Shown piece after piece: positions 1 through 7,887 of a stretch of 64,000 nt of DNA. Below the pieces are notes generated by a model. The model saw only the letters and a program-made list of their open reading frames with translations, was not told the DNA's origin and made no database searches. Numbering within the stretch: the first letter of the stretch is position 1; every line of letters starts with the position of its first letter. The DNA comes from Candidatus Villigracilis affinis (GTDB lineage Bacteria; Chloroflexota; Anaerolineae; Anaerolineales; Villigracilaceae), in NCBI GenBank assembly GCA_016718275.1, contig JADKEA010000023.1, positions 1 through 64,000 on the forward strand. The letters run 5' to 3'. The translations under genes were made by a program, and so were the position numbers.

Positions 1-83
1 TTGTTCCCGAAGATGTTTATTTATAACCCACCTTGTCCGATTTTGGAAATATCCTGCAAGGCCATGACGCAAATAAAGAATGC

Positions 84-416
84 TTAATGTGCCACGGACT
101 TTGAAAACATATTGATGACCAGAATCCCCAGCATGATCAGGAAGATGCCGATGCCGCGTGCCCAGTCCATGGTTTCGCGCCAGAGTACGATGCCGACGAT
201 GACTGTCAACACGATGCCGATCCCAGACCAAAGCGCGTACGCCGTGCCGATGGGAATGACCTTCAAGCTGAGCGAAAGCAAATAGAAGGATATGCCGTAT
301 CCCACTACAACGATCAGGCTGGGAATGAGTTTTGTGAATCCCTCCGAAAATTTCAGGGCGGTAGTGGCCGTCACTTCACTGACGACGGCAAAGAAGAAGA
401 TCAACGCGATTTTCAT
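84..416 (-). CDS. Small multidrug resistance (SMR) family efflux protein
   Basis: This 110-residue inner-membrane protein has four predicted helices, the usual SMR length. SMR proteins work as antiparallel dimers that exchange protons for cationic drugs or guanidinium. The conserved acidic residue of helix 1 is E14 (in AVVSEVTATT), and the GTAYALWSGIG segment matches the family signature of helix 3. I chose the ATG at 416 because an AAGGG Shine-Dalgarno lies just upstream and the protein then begins directly at helix 1; a longer reading to 527 would add 37 polar residues. The gene lies downstream of the hydrolase on the same strand, separated by a hairpin. The EmrE and SugE/Gdx subtypes cannot be told apart with confidence. 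Confidence 0.9.
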   Translation of the reverse strand: MKIALIFFFAVVSEVTATTALKFSEGFTKLIPSLIVVVGYGISFYLLSLSLKVIPIGTAYALWSGIGIVLTVIVGIVLWRETMDWARGIGIFLIMLGILVINMFSKSVAH

Positions 417-472
417 AAGTTCATCCCTTTTGGTCATTTGATTGCAGGGATTGTACTTGTATTTCTCATACA

Positions 473-517
473 AAGCCGCAAAGCGGCAGGGATTTTCTCC
501 CCGCAACTTTGCGGCTT
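473..517. terminator. Hairpin between the hydrolase and SMR genes
   Basis: An 11-bp inverted repeat, AAGCCGCAAAG at 473-483 and CTTTGCGGCTT at 507-517, encloses a smaller GGGA/TCCC hairpin. It lies just past the hydrolase stop on the minus strand. There is no clear T-run, so it could be a factor-dependent terminator or an RNA-stabilising hairpin rather than a strong intrinsic terminator. Confidence 0.5.
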
Positions 518-543
518 CAGTTTTCACAGAATGGATAATCGGA

Positions 544-1356
544 TTATTTGTTTTGCAAAAAATTCACAACCTGCGCGTGGACCTCGCCTGATTGCAGCGC
601 GCCTCTATGTCCCAGACCCGTGGTCTCAATGAACTGGGCAGACTTCCATGTGCTGGCAATGGCGCGGCTGTCATCCACGGGGGTGACGTTATCCGTCGCA
701 TCGTGGAACATCAACGCGGGGATGTGGATCTGCTGTGTCATGGTCTCGTTGACGATGGAGTCCAATTCGCCTTTTCCAAAGTTATCGTAGATCATGTTGC
801 GCATGCCTTCGATGATCTCATCGGGCAGGTTTGCGAGCACTTGAAAACGTGGAAGGGAATCCAAAAGCCGATTGAAAGCGCCCAGATACACCAGTCTGGT
901 GGGAGGCGGAAAATTCCGATTGACCAGCGCGTAGGAGGTGATCAGAGTCCCGAATGAGTGGGCAATGACCGCGTCGAATCTTCCTTCGCGCTTTTCGACC
1001 AGATCCATGGTGGGGGTGATCTCGAGGATGTTCGTCATCTTTCCATCGGATTCACCGTGCGCAGGCTGGTCGTATGCCACGACCCGATAACCCGCAGCCA
1101 ACAATGGTTCGACAAAGCCTGTCATTTGCGCGCGGGCGCCGCCCCAGCCGTGCATCAACAAAACGGCGGGACCGTTATCGCCCCAGGTCGTCACCGCCAA
1201 TTCGCCGCCCTCGAAGGGGAGGCGGTAATTGTTTCCGCGCGCGATGACCTCGCGGTCCGCGGACTTTACTTCGTATTGCGACGGGCTGAAAAATGCCTGA
1301 TAAGCCTTCTTCACGATGCCTTGATACTTTGTTGCGGTTGGTTCTAAAGTTGTCAT
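544..1356 (-). CDS. Alpha/beta hydrolase
   Basis: This 270-residue serine hydrolase of the alpha/beta fold shows LLMHGWGG as the oxyanion-hole region, AHSFGT as the nucleophile elbow (GxSxG variant AHSFG) and GLGHRG carrying the likely catalytic His near the C-terminus; the acid is probably the Asp in FHDATDNVTP. The substrate is not evident. The ATG at 1356 is preferred because AAGGAG sits five bases before it; a GTG at 1383 would fall inside the operator. It is the second gene after the TetR regulator, and the operator between them (1375-1392) suggests direct repression by TetR. Confidence 0.88.
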   Translation of the reverse strand: MTTLEPTATKYQGIVKKAYQAFFSPSQYEVKSADREVIARGNNYRLPFEGGELAVTTWGDNGPAVLLMHGWGGARAQMTGFVEPLLAAGYRVVAYDQPAHGESDGKMTNILEITPTMDLVEKREGRFDAVIAHSFGTLITSYALVNRNFPPPTRLVYLGAFNRLLDSLPRFQVLANLPDEIIEGMRNMIYDNFGKGELDSIVNETMTQQIHIPALMFHDATDNVTPVDDSRAIASTWKSAQFIETTGLGHRGALQSGEVHAQVVNFLQNK

Positions 1357-1374
1357 TGATTCTCCTTGTGATTT

Positions 1375-1392
1375 ACTTACCAACTAGTAAGT
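1375..1392. promoter_or_regulatory. TetR-type operator in front of the hydrolase
   Basis: The inverted repeat ACTTAC-N6-GTAAGT lies 18 bp upstream of the hydrolase start codon. The same arms with the same N6 spacing occur at 1996-2013 ahead of the TetR gene. A matched pair flanking a TetR gene is the usual layout of an autoregulated repressor operator. The assignment to this TetR is inference. Confidence 0.8.
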
Positions 1393-1408
1393 TTTGATGA
1401 TAAAAATT

Positions 1409-1981
1409 TTAGACGAGCAGATCCAGCTTAAGCTGCTCGATGACATCACGGAATTTTTTTGTTCCCAATGCGCGGGCCATTTGCAAGCCCCCCTGTAAAG
1501 TGGACAGGATCAGCGCGGCCTTGTTGGCGGGCTCGCCGTTGAAGCGAAACGCACCTGCGTCCCTGCCTTCGGCGAGCATGCTTTCGAGCCAGGCCAGCAA
1601 TTCCTTGTGCATGGACTGAACTTCTGCCTGCAAACCTTCAGGGATCGAATTGAATTCAACTTCCATCGAACCAACCAGACAGACCTTGCCCTGGTCAGCG
1701 CGCATGGCGGTGTAGATGCTGAAGAACCAATCCAGTTTTTCCTGTGGAGCAAGATCTTTGACGCGGGCATTGTTGACCCACAATTTGAAGCGGTCACGGT
1801 AACGCTGGATTACCGCCCGCCCCAGATCCTCTTTCGTAGGGAAGTGATAATGAATGGCTGCATTTTTCACGCCAAGCTCCGACGCGATGTGAGCATAGCT
1901 AAAGCCGTTGAAGCCCATGTCTTGCAAAAGGGCTTCCGCCAGATTCAAAATCGTCTTCTTGGAATTCTCAATTTTGACCAT
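1409..1981 (-). CDS. TetR/AcrR family transcriptional regulator
   Basis: This is a 190-residue TetR-family repressor of standard length. The N-terminal helix-turn-helix is clear at about residues 24-50 (GFSYAHIASELGVKNAAIHYHF followed by TKEDL). The remaining helical domain should bind the ligand and dimerise; its C-terminal half resembles the TetR_C group of AcrR/YxaF-like regulators. The start at 1981 places the operator at 1996-2013 only 14 bp upstream. No good ribosome-binding site is visible. It heads a two-gene operon with the hydrolase, which is therefore its likely regulated target. The ligand is unknown. Confidence 0.9.
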   Translation of the reverse strand: MVKIENSKKTILNLAEALLQDMGFNGFSYAHIASELGVKNAAIHYHFPTKEDLGRAVIQRYRDRFKLWVNNARVKDLAPQEKLDWFFSIYTAMRADQGKVCLVGSMEVEFNSIPEGLQAEVQSMHKELLAWLESMLAEGRDAGAFRFNGEPANKAALILSTLQGGLQMARALGTKKFRDVIEQLKLDLLV

Positions 1982-1995
1982 TATGGTCGGATTTT

Positions 1996-2013
1996 ACTTA
2001 CTAGTCAGTAAGT
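1996..2013. promoter_or_regulatory. TetR-type operator in front of tetR
   Basis: A second copy of ACTTAC-N6-GTAAGT sits 14 bp ahead of the TetR start codon. The central bases differ from the copy at 1375-1392 while the arms are identical, which is what is expected of a protein-binding dyad. Confidence 0.8.
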
Positions 2014-2124
2014 TGTCAAGGCTGAACGTCTGAAAACACAGAGCACCTTGCCGAGTTTTTACAAATTGATGAACAGGTTGGATTTTCCACGATTCCGAAT
2101 AAAAACAAGCTGAAGCGCGTATAT

Positions 2125-2739
2125 ATGATGAAAAGGCAGCAACAGAAAAGGAATGTCCCGGTGGTTATCGGTTTTGAAATAAGTGAAGCAGAGCTTGTCA
2201 TCAGGGCGCAGGGCGGCGACCGGAGCGCATTCAGCGAATTGGTCTGCATCCATGCCCAGGGCGTAATAAATGTCATCTTCCGCATGTGTGGCAACGCGCA
2301 GGTCGCAGAAGATGCCGCACAGGAGACATTCATCCGCGCATGGTCGCATTTGGGTTCCTTTCGCGTGGATTCGTCCTTGCGAAACTGGCTGTACCGCATC
2401 GCACTCAACACCGCAACGGATATGCTGCGCAAAGAGAAGCGCATCCTGCCTGGAGATGTGGACGATTTTCAACTCGCCGACCCGCAGCCTGGTCCCGAAG
2501 GAATCTATTTGCAGGAGGAGCGGACTGCGCTGGTGCAGGCGGCGATCCAGTCCCTGCCGGATGCAAGCCGCGCGGTGCTGGTGCTGAAAGAGTACGAGGG
2601 GCTTTCCTACCGCGAAATTGCGGATGCGCTCGATATCCCGCTCGGCACCGTCATGTCACGTTTGAATTATGCGCGTCGTGTGTTGAAGGAAAAACTGGAA
2701 GGACAGAGGATCGTGTTGATGGAGGCTGAACATGTCTAA
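2125..2739 (+). CDS. ECF-type RNA polymerase sigma factor
   Basis: This protein of about 204 residues has the two-domain layout of extracytoplasmic-function sigma factors. Region 2 is at about residues 35-100 (DRSAFSELV, then DAAQETFIRAWSHLGSF and NWLYRIALNTATDMLR). Region 4 is at about 130-190 (LPDASRAVLVLKEYEGLSYREIADALDIPLGTVMSRL). It has no obvious C-terminal extension. Two in-frame ATGs at 2125 and 2128 are equally plausible starts. Its stop overlaps the start of the anti-sigma gene at 2732, so the two are translationally coupled. It is probably held inactive by that membrane anti-sigma factor until an envelope signal arrives. Confidence 0.93.
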   Translation: MMKRQQQKRNVPVVIGFEISEAELVIRAQGGDRSAFSELVCIHAQGVINVIFRMCGNAQVAEDAAQETFIRAWSHLGSFRVDSSLRNWLYRIALNTATDMLRKEKRILPGDVDDFQLADPQPGPEGIYLQEERTALVQAAIQSLPDASRAVLVLKEYEGLSYREIADALDIPLGTVMSRLNYARRVLKEKLEGQRIVLMEAEHV

Positions 2740-3349
2740 CCACGTAACAGAATGGTTGAACGCTTATCTGGATGATGAACTGAAAGAACGGCCGGCTTGA
2801 TCAAGTGGAAAAACACCTTGCCGAATGCGAAGAGTGTCAGGCGGAGTTGGAATCTTTGCAGAATGTCTCCAGCCTGTTGCATGAAGTGCCCGCGCCCGAA
2901 TTTATATCGTTAGAGAGGTTCGCTTCCCAGGTCAGCCTGCGCCTTCCGCACGAACAGCCACGGGCGACGAAACGCAAAGCGCAGGAGATGGGCTGGTGGA
3001 TGATACCCGGTCAGCCTGCTCCTGCTCTGGGTTCTCATCGGCACCTCCGAAGTGGTCAGCGAAGTGATCTCGACCGCGGACAGGCTCGGAGTTTTGAGTT
3101 TGGGCGACACTCCCGCCTGGCTGGCGGCTGATTCGTCCAGTGGAGCCGTTTGGTCGGGAACGCTTGAAGAATTCGGACTCCTGAGCGGGAACAGCCTGCA
3201 ATATGCTGAACTCACAGGAGTCCTTTACGAGAAACAAACTGCCTCAGATCGTCTTGCAAGTGGCGATTGCCCTGCTGTATCTGAGTTGGATTGCGATCTG
3301 GTGGGCGCGGCAGACGCGTCGGGAGCACGGCCAACTCCTCGAAGGCTGA
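2732..3349 (+). pseudogene. Anti-sigma factor with zinc-finger-like start, three frameshifts
   Basis: The ATG overlaps the sigma-factor stop. The first frame reads MSNHVTEWLNAYLDDELKER and stops at about 2800. A second frame continues with VEKHLAECEECQAELESL, the H-x3-C-x2-C motif of zinc-binding anti-sigma factors. A third frame carries the middle region with DRLGVLSLGD. A fourth gives a C-terminal transmembrane helix, IVLQVAIALLYLSWIAIWW. Each switch fits one extra base (near 2791-2795, 3009-3013 and 3232-3238). Together they reconstruct a normal membrane anti-sigma factor of about 205 residues, so three insertions in the sequence are at least as likely as a genuine pseudogene. Confidence 0.75.
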
Positions 3350-3373
3350 ACCAGCCCACAGTTGAATAACCCG

Positions 3374-3445
3374 TTGTGTCACTGAGGCAGGAATGCGCGC
3401 GCGGTGGGTCCCTATGGGAGAGTTCTCGCTGCTCAGAATGACACT
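3374..3445. repeat. Intergenic palindromic element related to 38499-38570
   Basis: The right end, GCTCAGAATGACACT at 3431-3445, is the reverse complement of AGTGTCATTCTGAGC. This matches AGTGTCGTTCTGAGC at 38499-38513 in 14 of 15 bases. The left end, starting GTGTCACTGAGGC, forms imperfect terminal inverted repeats with it. The size (about 72 bp), position between genes and terminal dyad suggest a small dispersed palindromic element. Confidence 0.5.
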
Positions 3446-3469
3446 CTTATAAAAAGGAAAGAGGTAAAA

Positions 3470-4597
3470 ATGGATCCTATCAAAATTTTAAAACGTGCCT
3501 GGCACATCCTGTGGAGTTATCGAGCATTGTGGGTCTTCGGTTTGATCCTGGCAATGGCGGGCGCAGGCTCGTCAGGCGGTAACGGCTCGAACAGCGGTTC
3601 CCGCTATGAAGCGAACTCTCAGAGTAATCAACAACATGAGACGTTCCCCGAAGATATGCCTCAAACTTTCGAAGAGTTTACCCAGGGAATGGAACGACTC
3701 TTCAACGAAGGAATGTCCGAGATCGGAATTCCGAAAGAGGATTTGACCACCCTGATCTGGATCGCGGTCATCTTCGTGGTGTTTAGCATGATACTGGGGC
3801 TTGTCGTGGCTGTCGCCCGATACGTGGCTGAGACTGCCGTCATCCGCATGGTGGATGAATATGAAAACACAGGCTCGAAAATGACTGTCCGAGAGGGCTT
3901 CCGCATCGGCTGGTCGCGCACCTCCTGGCGGCTGTTCCTGATCAACTTGTTGGTGAACCTGCCGATGATTCTCACCATGTTACTGCTGCTCGGTTTGGGA
4001 ATCATGGTCTTCATGAGTTTCACGCAAGGGAGTCAGGAAGCTGGGATGGTGAGCATTGTCATCTCTGCCGTTATCCTGTTCCTGGTCATCTTTGTAGTGG
4101 CAATTGTCAGCATCTTCCTGGGATTGCTGCGACACTTCTTCTGGCGCGCCTGTGCTTTGGAGAACCTCGGCGTACGCGAATCACTGAGCCGCGGATTCCA
4201 AATGGCGCGCGAGAATTGGAAGAATGTGGGAATCATGTGGCTGGTGATGATCGGGCTGGGAATTGTCTGGGCAATTGTTTCCATCGTCGCCATCATCGTG
4301 ACCATTCCTGTGGTTTTGGTGACGGCTGTGGTTGGTGCTCTTGTGGCGGTCATCCCTGTATTGCTCGCGGGCGGACTGACCAGCATCTTCCTGAGCGGAT
4401 GGTTACCGTGGGTCATTGGCGTGCTCTTTGCGCTGCCATTGTTCTTCACGGTTGCCTTCTCCCCCTGGCTTTTGCTTGGCAGTTGGCAGACGGTCTTCGC
4501 CTCCACCGTGTGGACACTGGTCTACCGAGAGCTGAAAGCCCTCCCCGCGCTGACCTCACAGGTGGGAGACGCAACCCCGCTGCCTCCAGTGAGTTGA
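3470..4597 (+). CDS. Polytopic membrane protein of unknown function
   Basis: This 375-residue protein starts with KILKRAWHILWSYRALWVFGLILAMAG, a first helix followed by a Gly/Ser/Asn/Gln-rich loop (about residues 28-60). About five further long hydrophobic segments follow in the second half. The arrangement resembles DUF975/DUF7544-like or glycerophosphodiesterase membrane-domain proteins found beside regulators in Chloroflexota. I do not recognise a catalytic motif. The start at 3470 is supported by AGAGGT upstream; the longer reading from 3404 would cover the intergenic repeat. It may belong to the same sigma/anti-sigma locus. A terminator follows. Confidence 0.8.
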   Translation: MDPIKILKRAWHILWSYRALWVFGLILAMAGAGSSGGNGSNSGSRYEANSQSNQQHETFPEDMPQTFEEFTQGMERLFNEGMSEIGIPKEDLTTLIWIAVIFVVFSMILGLVVAVARYVAETAVIRMVDEYENTGSKMTVREGFRIGWSRTSWRLFLINLLVNLPMILTMLLLLGLGIMVFMSFTQGSQEAGMVSIVISAVILFLVIFVVAIVSIFLGLLRHFFWRACALENLGVRESLSRGFQMARENWKNVGIMWLVMIGLGIVWAIVSIVAIIVTIPVVLVTAVVGALVAVIPVLLAGGLTSIFLSGWLPWVIGVLFALPLFFTVAFSPWLLLGSWQTVFASTVWTLVYRELKALPALTSQVGDATPLPPVS

Positions 4598-4618
4598 TTT
4601 GAATTTGTTTGAAATGGA

Positions 4619-4650
4619 AAGGGCGACCTCAAACGGGTCGCCCTTATTTT
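4619..4650 (+). terminator. Intrinsic terminator
   Basis: AAGGGCGACC at 4619-4628 pairs with GGTCGCCCTT at 4636-4645 around a 7-nt loop, followed by a T-rich tract. It ends the 3470-4597 transcript. Confidence 0.88.
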
Positions 4651-4750
4651 ATTATATCGAGTGCGTGTCCATGCTAGGGTTTTGGCAACATTTGTCAATG
4701 CTATAATAATCATGCAAGTTTATTTTCAGCCATCAAAGGAGGTTATTCTA

Positions 4751-4981
4751 ATGAAAAGGCACGGATGCATGTCAACCTATTTGCTATACATAGCTATTTA
4801 TTTTGTGTATTTCATCTTGACTGGCAAACTCTTATCCCTTCTGCCCCTAAGTATCAAATCCGATGATTTGCTTGCCATATCTCTGTTTGTATCCTTTGTG
4901 TTGGCTGCTTTAACAGCCGTAGCTATTATGAACAGAAAAAAGATAATTAACTTCTTTGGATCGAAAAAGGAAAAAATCTGA
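4751..4981 (+). CDS. Small membrane protein, unknown
   Basis: This 76-residue protein has two predicted transmembrane helices (about residues 9-30 and 37-57) and ends in a Lys-rich tail (NRKKIINFFGSKKEKI), which predicts a cytoplasmic C-terminus. The ATG at 4751 has an AAAGGAGG Shine-Dalgarno at ideal spacing, the main evidence that it is a real gene. No family is recognised. The AT-rich codon use is lower in GC than its neighbours. Confidence 0.65.
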   Translation: MKRHGCMSTYLLYIAIYFVYFILTGKLLSLLPLSIKSDDLLAISLFVSFVLAALTAVAIMNRKKIINFFGSKKEKI

Positions 4982-5018
4982 CTTTGCTATAGCCCTGCAT
5001 TGCCTATTCCTTCTGAGT

Positions 5019-5050
5019 TGTGTTTCATACCGTTGACTATAGCCCCTCCG
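5019..5050. repeat. Short dispersed element resembling the 3' end of the ABC gene (copy A)
   Basis: The string TGTGTTTCATAC-N2-TTGACT at 5019-5038 resembles TGCGTTTCATAC-N2-TTGACT at 5192-5211, inside the last codons of the ABC transporter gene. A third relative, TGCGTTTCATACAA, is at 31001-31014. No gene is visible in the rest of 4982-5169. Confidence 0.4.
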
Positions 5051-5169
5051 TCGTCCTTCGGACACCTACCACTCGCTGTGCTTTGGTACTGTGTCCCCCA
5101 AATCTGACAATAAAATTTTGGATTGATATGGAAAATATTTCAATGCCGTATTTGGGGGAAGAAAATGAC

Positions 5170-7158
5170 CTACACCCTCTCCCCTCGAAACTGCGTTTCA
5201 TACAATTGACTGTACAGTCCGCCTGTGGCGAGCAGCTCATCATGAGTTCCTCTCTCCACAATCTTTCCTCTGTCCATGACCAAAATCAAATCAGCAGCCA
5301 GGATCGTGCTTAGTCTATGCGCGATGACGATGCTGGTTCTGCCTGCCATGACTCGTTTTAGTGCATCTTGAATCAAAGATTCAGACTCGCTGTCGAGTGA
5401 ACTTGTCGCTTCGTCTAAAACAAGGATGCGCGGATTTTTCAAAATGACTCGCGCAAGGGCAATGCGTTGTTTTTCGCCGCCGCTGAGTCTGTATCCGCGC
5501 TCGCCGACGATGGTGTCGTAGCCTTCGGGCAGGTCCATGATGAAGTTATGGATGTTGGCGGCTTTGGCGGCGGATTCGATCTCAGCCTGGGTTGCATCAG
5601 GTTTGGCGTAGGTCAGGTTCGTGCGGATGGTGTCGTGGAAGAGATAGGTCTCCTGCGTGACCATGCCGATGGAATTGGCCAGCGACTCGAGCGTCACATC
5701 CTTCACGTCGTATCCGTCGATGCGGATGATGCCATCGGTTGGATCGTACAGGCGCGGGATGAGGTAGGTCAACGTGGTTTTGCCTGCGCCGGATGGGCCG
5801 ACCAATGCAACCAACTGTCCGGGACGGGCGGTAAAGGAGATTCCTTCCAAAGCGACTTCGCGTGCCTGGGATGTTGAGTCAGCTTCGGGTGAGTCAGATG
5901 CGGCGCTTCTTTCGTCCCGACGATTGATCGTGGACGATTGACCATTCTTCCCCTGTGAATTTTTACTGTCAGCCGAAGACTTTCCGCTGAGCACTGCTGT
6001 TACGTTATCCATGCTTCCGTAGCGTTTGACTTCGCTGAGCAGTTTGGTGTCATCCACTTTGTAATTGAAGGTGACGTTATCGAATTCGAGTTTGCCTTGA
6101 ACATTTTGGAAATCGAACGCTTTGTCCTTTTCGAGAATATCCAGCGGAAGATCGATGATCTCAAACACGCGTTCAAAGGAAACCATGCTGGTTGAAAATT
6201 CAACAGGCGCGCCAGCGAGCCCTTGCAGCGCACCGTAGAGTTGACCGAGATATGAACCGAACGCAACGATGGTGCCGACGGTGAAGACATCTGTGATGAC
6301 GAAGTAGCCGCCCAGCCCGTAGACGAGCGCCGTGCCCACTGCCGTGACCAGCCCGAAGATGACGAAGAACGAAGAGCCGACCACCGCGCGCCGAATGCCG
6401 ATATCGCGCACATTCGCGGCGCGTTCACGGAATCGTTTTTCTTCTTCACGCGAGCGCCCAAACAATTTGACCAGTAACGCGCCGCCGATATTGAGAGTCT
6501 CGTTCATGTGCGCGTTCATCTGCGCGTTGGTATCCATGGCCTGACGGGCAATATCACGCAGAACGGTTCCGAGTCGCTGTGCCACGAGGATGAACAGCGG
6601 CAAAATGAGAATGCTGACAATGGTCAGCCGCCATTCGAGCGTGAGCATGACTGCCAGCAGTGCGATGGCTTCGATGAGATTGGTCACAATGTTGACGATG
6701 GTATTGCTGATGGCGTTTTGCGCGCCGACCACATCATTGTTGAGGCGCGACATGAGTTCGCCTGTTTTGGTGTTGGTGAAAAACCGCAATGACATGCGCT
6801 GCAGCCGAGCGAAAAGAGTCGAGCGCAGGTCGTAGATCACGCCCTCACCGACTGTGGAATTCAAACGCCGTTGGATCACATTGATTCCCCCGCTGATGGC
6901 TGGGATCAGCAGCAGCGCGATGCCGAGGAAGATGAGTCGCTGGGTGTCTTTGGCGGGCAATACCACATCGATCATATTACGGAAGATGAGCGGGGTCAGC
7001 AGCGATGCACCCGTGCCGAGCAGGATCGTCACGAGCATGCCCGCGATGTGCCACCAGTAAGGTTTGGCGTAATTGAGGACGCGTAATAAAAGTTCCTTGG
7101 TCACTTTGGGCTTTTGGTCGCCCTGGCGCATGGCCATAAACCAGCCGTATCCGTGCAT
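5170..7158 (-). CDS. ABC exporter, fused permease and ATPase
   Basis: This 662-residue half-transporter resembles MsbA/LmrA-type exporters. A six-helix ABC transmembrane domain spans about residues 35-320. The ATPase begins with KLEFDNVTFNY (A-loop Tyr near 366), Walker A GPSGAGKT at 454-461, Q-loop near 502, signature LSGGEKQ at 558-564, Walker B ILVLDEA at 578-584 and switch His 614. The odd feature is a low-complexity insertion of about 65 residues at 368-433, between the A-loop and the strand that leads to Walker A, rich in Ser, Asp, Lys and Asn. The start at 7158 follows AGGAGA. The substrate is unknown; lipids or drugs are typical. Confidence 0.93.
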   Translation of the reverse strand: MHGYGWFMAMRQGDQKPKVTKELLLRVLNYAKPYWWHIAGMLVTILLGTGASLLTPLIFRNMIDVVLPAKDTQRLIFLGIALLLIPAISGGINVIQRRLNSTVGEGVIYDLRSTLFARLQRMSLRFFTNTKTGELMSRLNNDVVGAQNAISNTIVNIVTNLIEAIALLAVMLTLEWRLTIVSILILPLFILVAQRLGTVLRDIARQAMDTNAQMNAHMNETLNIGGALLVKLFGRSREEEKRFRERAANVRDIGIRRAVVGSSFFVIFGLVTAVGTALVYGLGGYFVITDVFTVGTIVAFGSYLGQLYGALQGLAGAPVEFSTSMVSFERVFEIIDLPLDILEKDKAFDFQNVQGKLEFDNVTFNYKVDDTKLLSEVKRYGSMDNVTAVLSGKSSADSKNSQGKNGQSSTINRRDERSAASDSPEADSTSQAREVALEGISFTARPGQLVALVGPSGAGKTTLTYLIPRLYDPTDGIIRIDGYDVKDVTLESLANSIGMVTQETYLFHDTIRTNLTYAKPDATQAEIESAAKAANIHNFIMDLPEGYDTIVGERGYRLSGGEKQRIALARVILKNPRILVLDEATSSLDSESESLIQDALKRVMAGRTSIVIAHRLSTILAADLILVMDRGKIVERGTHDELLATGGLYSQLYETQFRGERV

Positions 7159-7169
7159 TGTGTAATCTC

Positions 7170-7262
7170 CTGGTTTCGTAGTCGGTTGGTCACGTAGTCT
7201 TTTGACTATCAGACCATGCGACTATAAGACCAAGCGACCAAATCGGCAACTGGACGAAGGGG
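7170..7262. repeat. Short-period intergenic repeat
   Basis: The region upstream of the ABC gene contains degenerate copies of TTGGTC / GACTATNAGACCA / GCGACCAA words in both orientations, for example GACTATCAGACC and GACTATAAGACC. It belongs to a class of short-period intergenic strings seen at several places in this window. Confidence 0.5.
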
Positions 7263-7298
7263 GAGGTTAATGAAAGTCTGATGGGAGATCGGCGCGTG

Positions 7299-7304
7299 TA
7301 TAAT
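7299..7304 (+). promoter_or_regulatory. -10 box of a probable leaderless promoter
   Basis: A perfect TATAAT ends 7 nt before the GTG at 7312, placing the transcription start at or next to the start codon. No Shine-Dalgarno is present. Confidence 0.6.
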
Positions 7305-7311
7305 TTCCTGC

Positions 7312-7887
7312 GTGGATATGGTTTTGGATGCTGCTGATGTGAAATGGGCTGCCGATGCGGCTCATGCTTCCATCGAAAAATGGTCGCAGCGCGATGGCTA
7401 TTACAACAACCGCCTCGCTTCGCACTTGACGGGGAAACTGGGCGAGCTTGCAACGGAGAAATATCTGCTCGAAAACGGATTTAAACTCGATTCGCATTTC
7501 CGATTTCCGGAGCGCGAGAATTTGTGCGATATCGTTGTGAAGATCAAAAATTATTCGCAGGTGCGCAGGCTCGAAGTCAAGACCTGGAGCGCGAGCTACT
7601 GGATGGAGTTGGGACGCTGTATCGCTGTGGATCAATATCCAATTCTGAAGAAGAAAGCCGATTTGGTGCTTTGGTGTGTACTCGCGCCAGTGGACATGGA
7701 TGAGTTGATCAAATCCCCGTCGCCGCTTGTGGTTTCCCTGACGGGTTGGTCCACTGTGGAGGAGGTGTCGGGTGCGGCGGTCAAGGCCACGGGGAGCGGT
7801 GGAATGCGCAAGGTGACGAATTACCAGTTGGACGAAAAAGACCTGCATCCGTTTGCCGAACTCAGGGACGTATTAGAACAACGATGA
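7312..7887 (+). CDS. PD-(D/E)XK-like nuclease-fold protein, uncharacterised
   Basis: This 191-residue cytosolic protein is not recognised by name, but its middle section carries a pattern typical of the restriction-endonuclease fold: G44-E45 in GKLGELATEKYLLENGF, then D73 in CDIVVKI, then E88-V-K90 in LEVKTW. That spacing suits a PD-(D/E)XK active site. The rest is alpha/beta with no signal peptide. The start is GTG 7312 (ATG 7318 is an alternative), with TATAAT just upstream. The stop overlaps the start of the AraC-like gene (ATGA), so the two form an operon. A nuclease role is inference from the motif only. Confidence 0.72.
   Translation: MDMVLDAADVKWAADAAHASIEKWSQRDGYYNNRLASHLTGKLGELATEKYLLENGFKLDSHFRFPERENLCDIVVKIKNYSQVRRLEVKTWSASYWMELGRCIAVDQYPILKKKADLVLWCVLAPVDMDELIKSPSPLVVSLTGWSTVEEVSGAAVKATGSGGMRKVTNYQLDEKDLHPFAELRDVLEQR

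Noticed and set aside
2790..3240. Programmed frameshifting in the anti-sigma gene
   Set aside because: Three shifts of the same direction at non-slippery sites within 450 bp are better explained by insertions in the sequence; four other genes in the window also have single-base indels.
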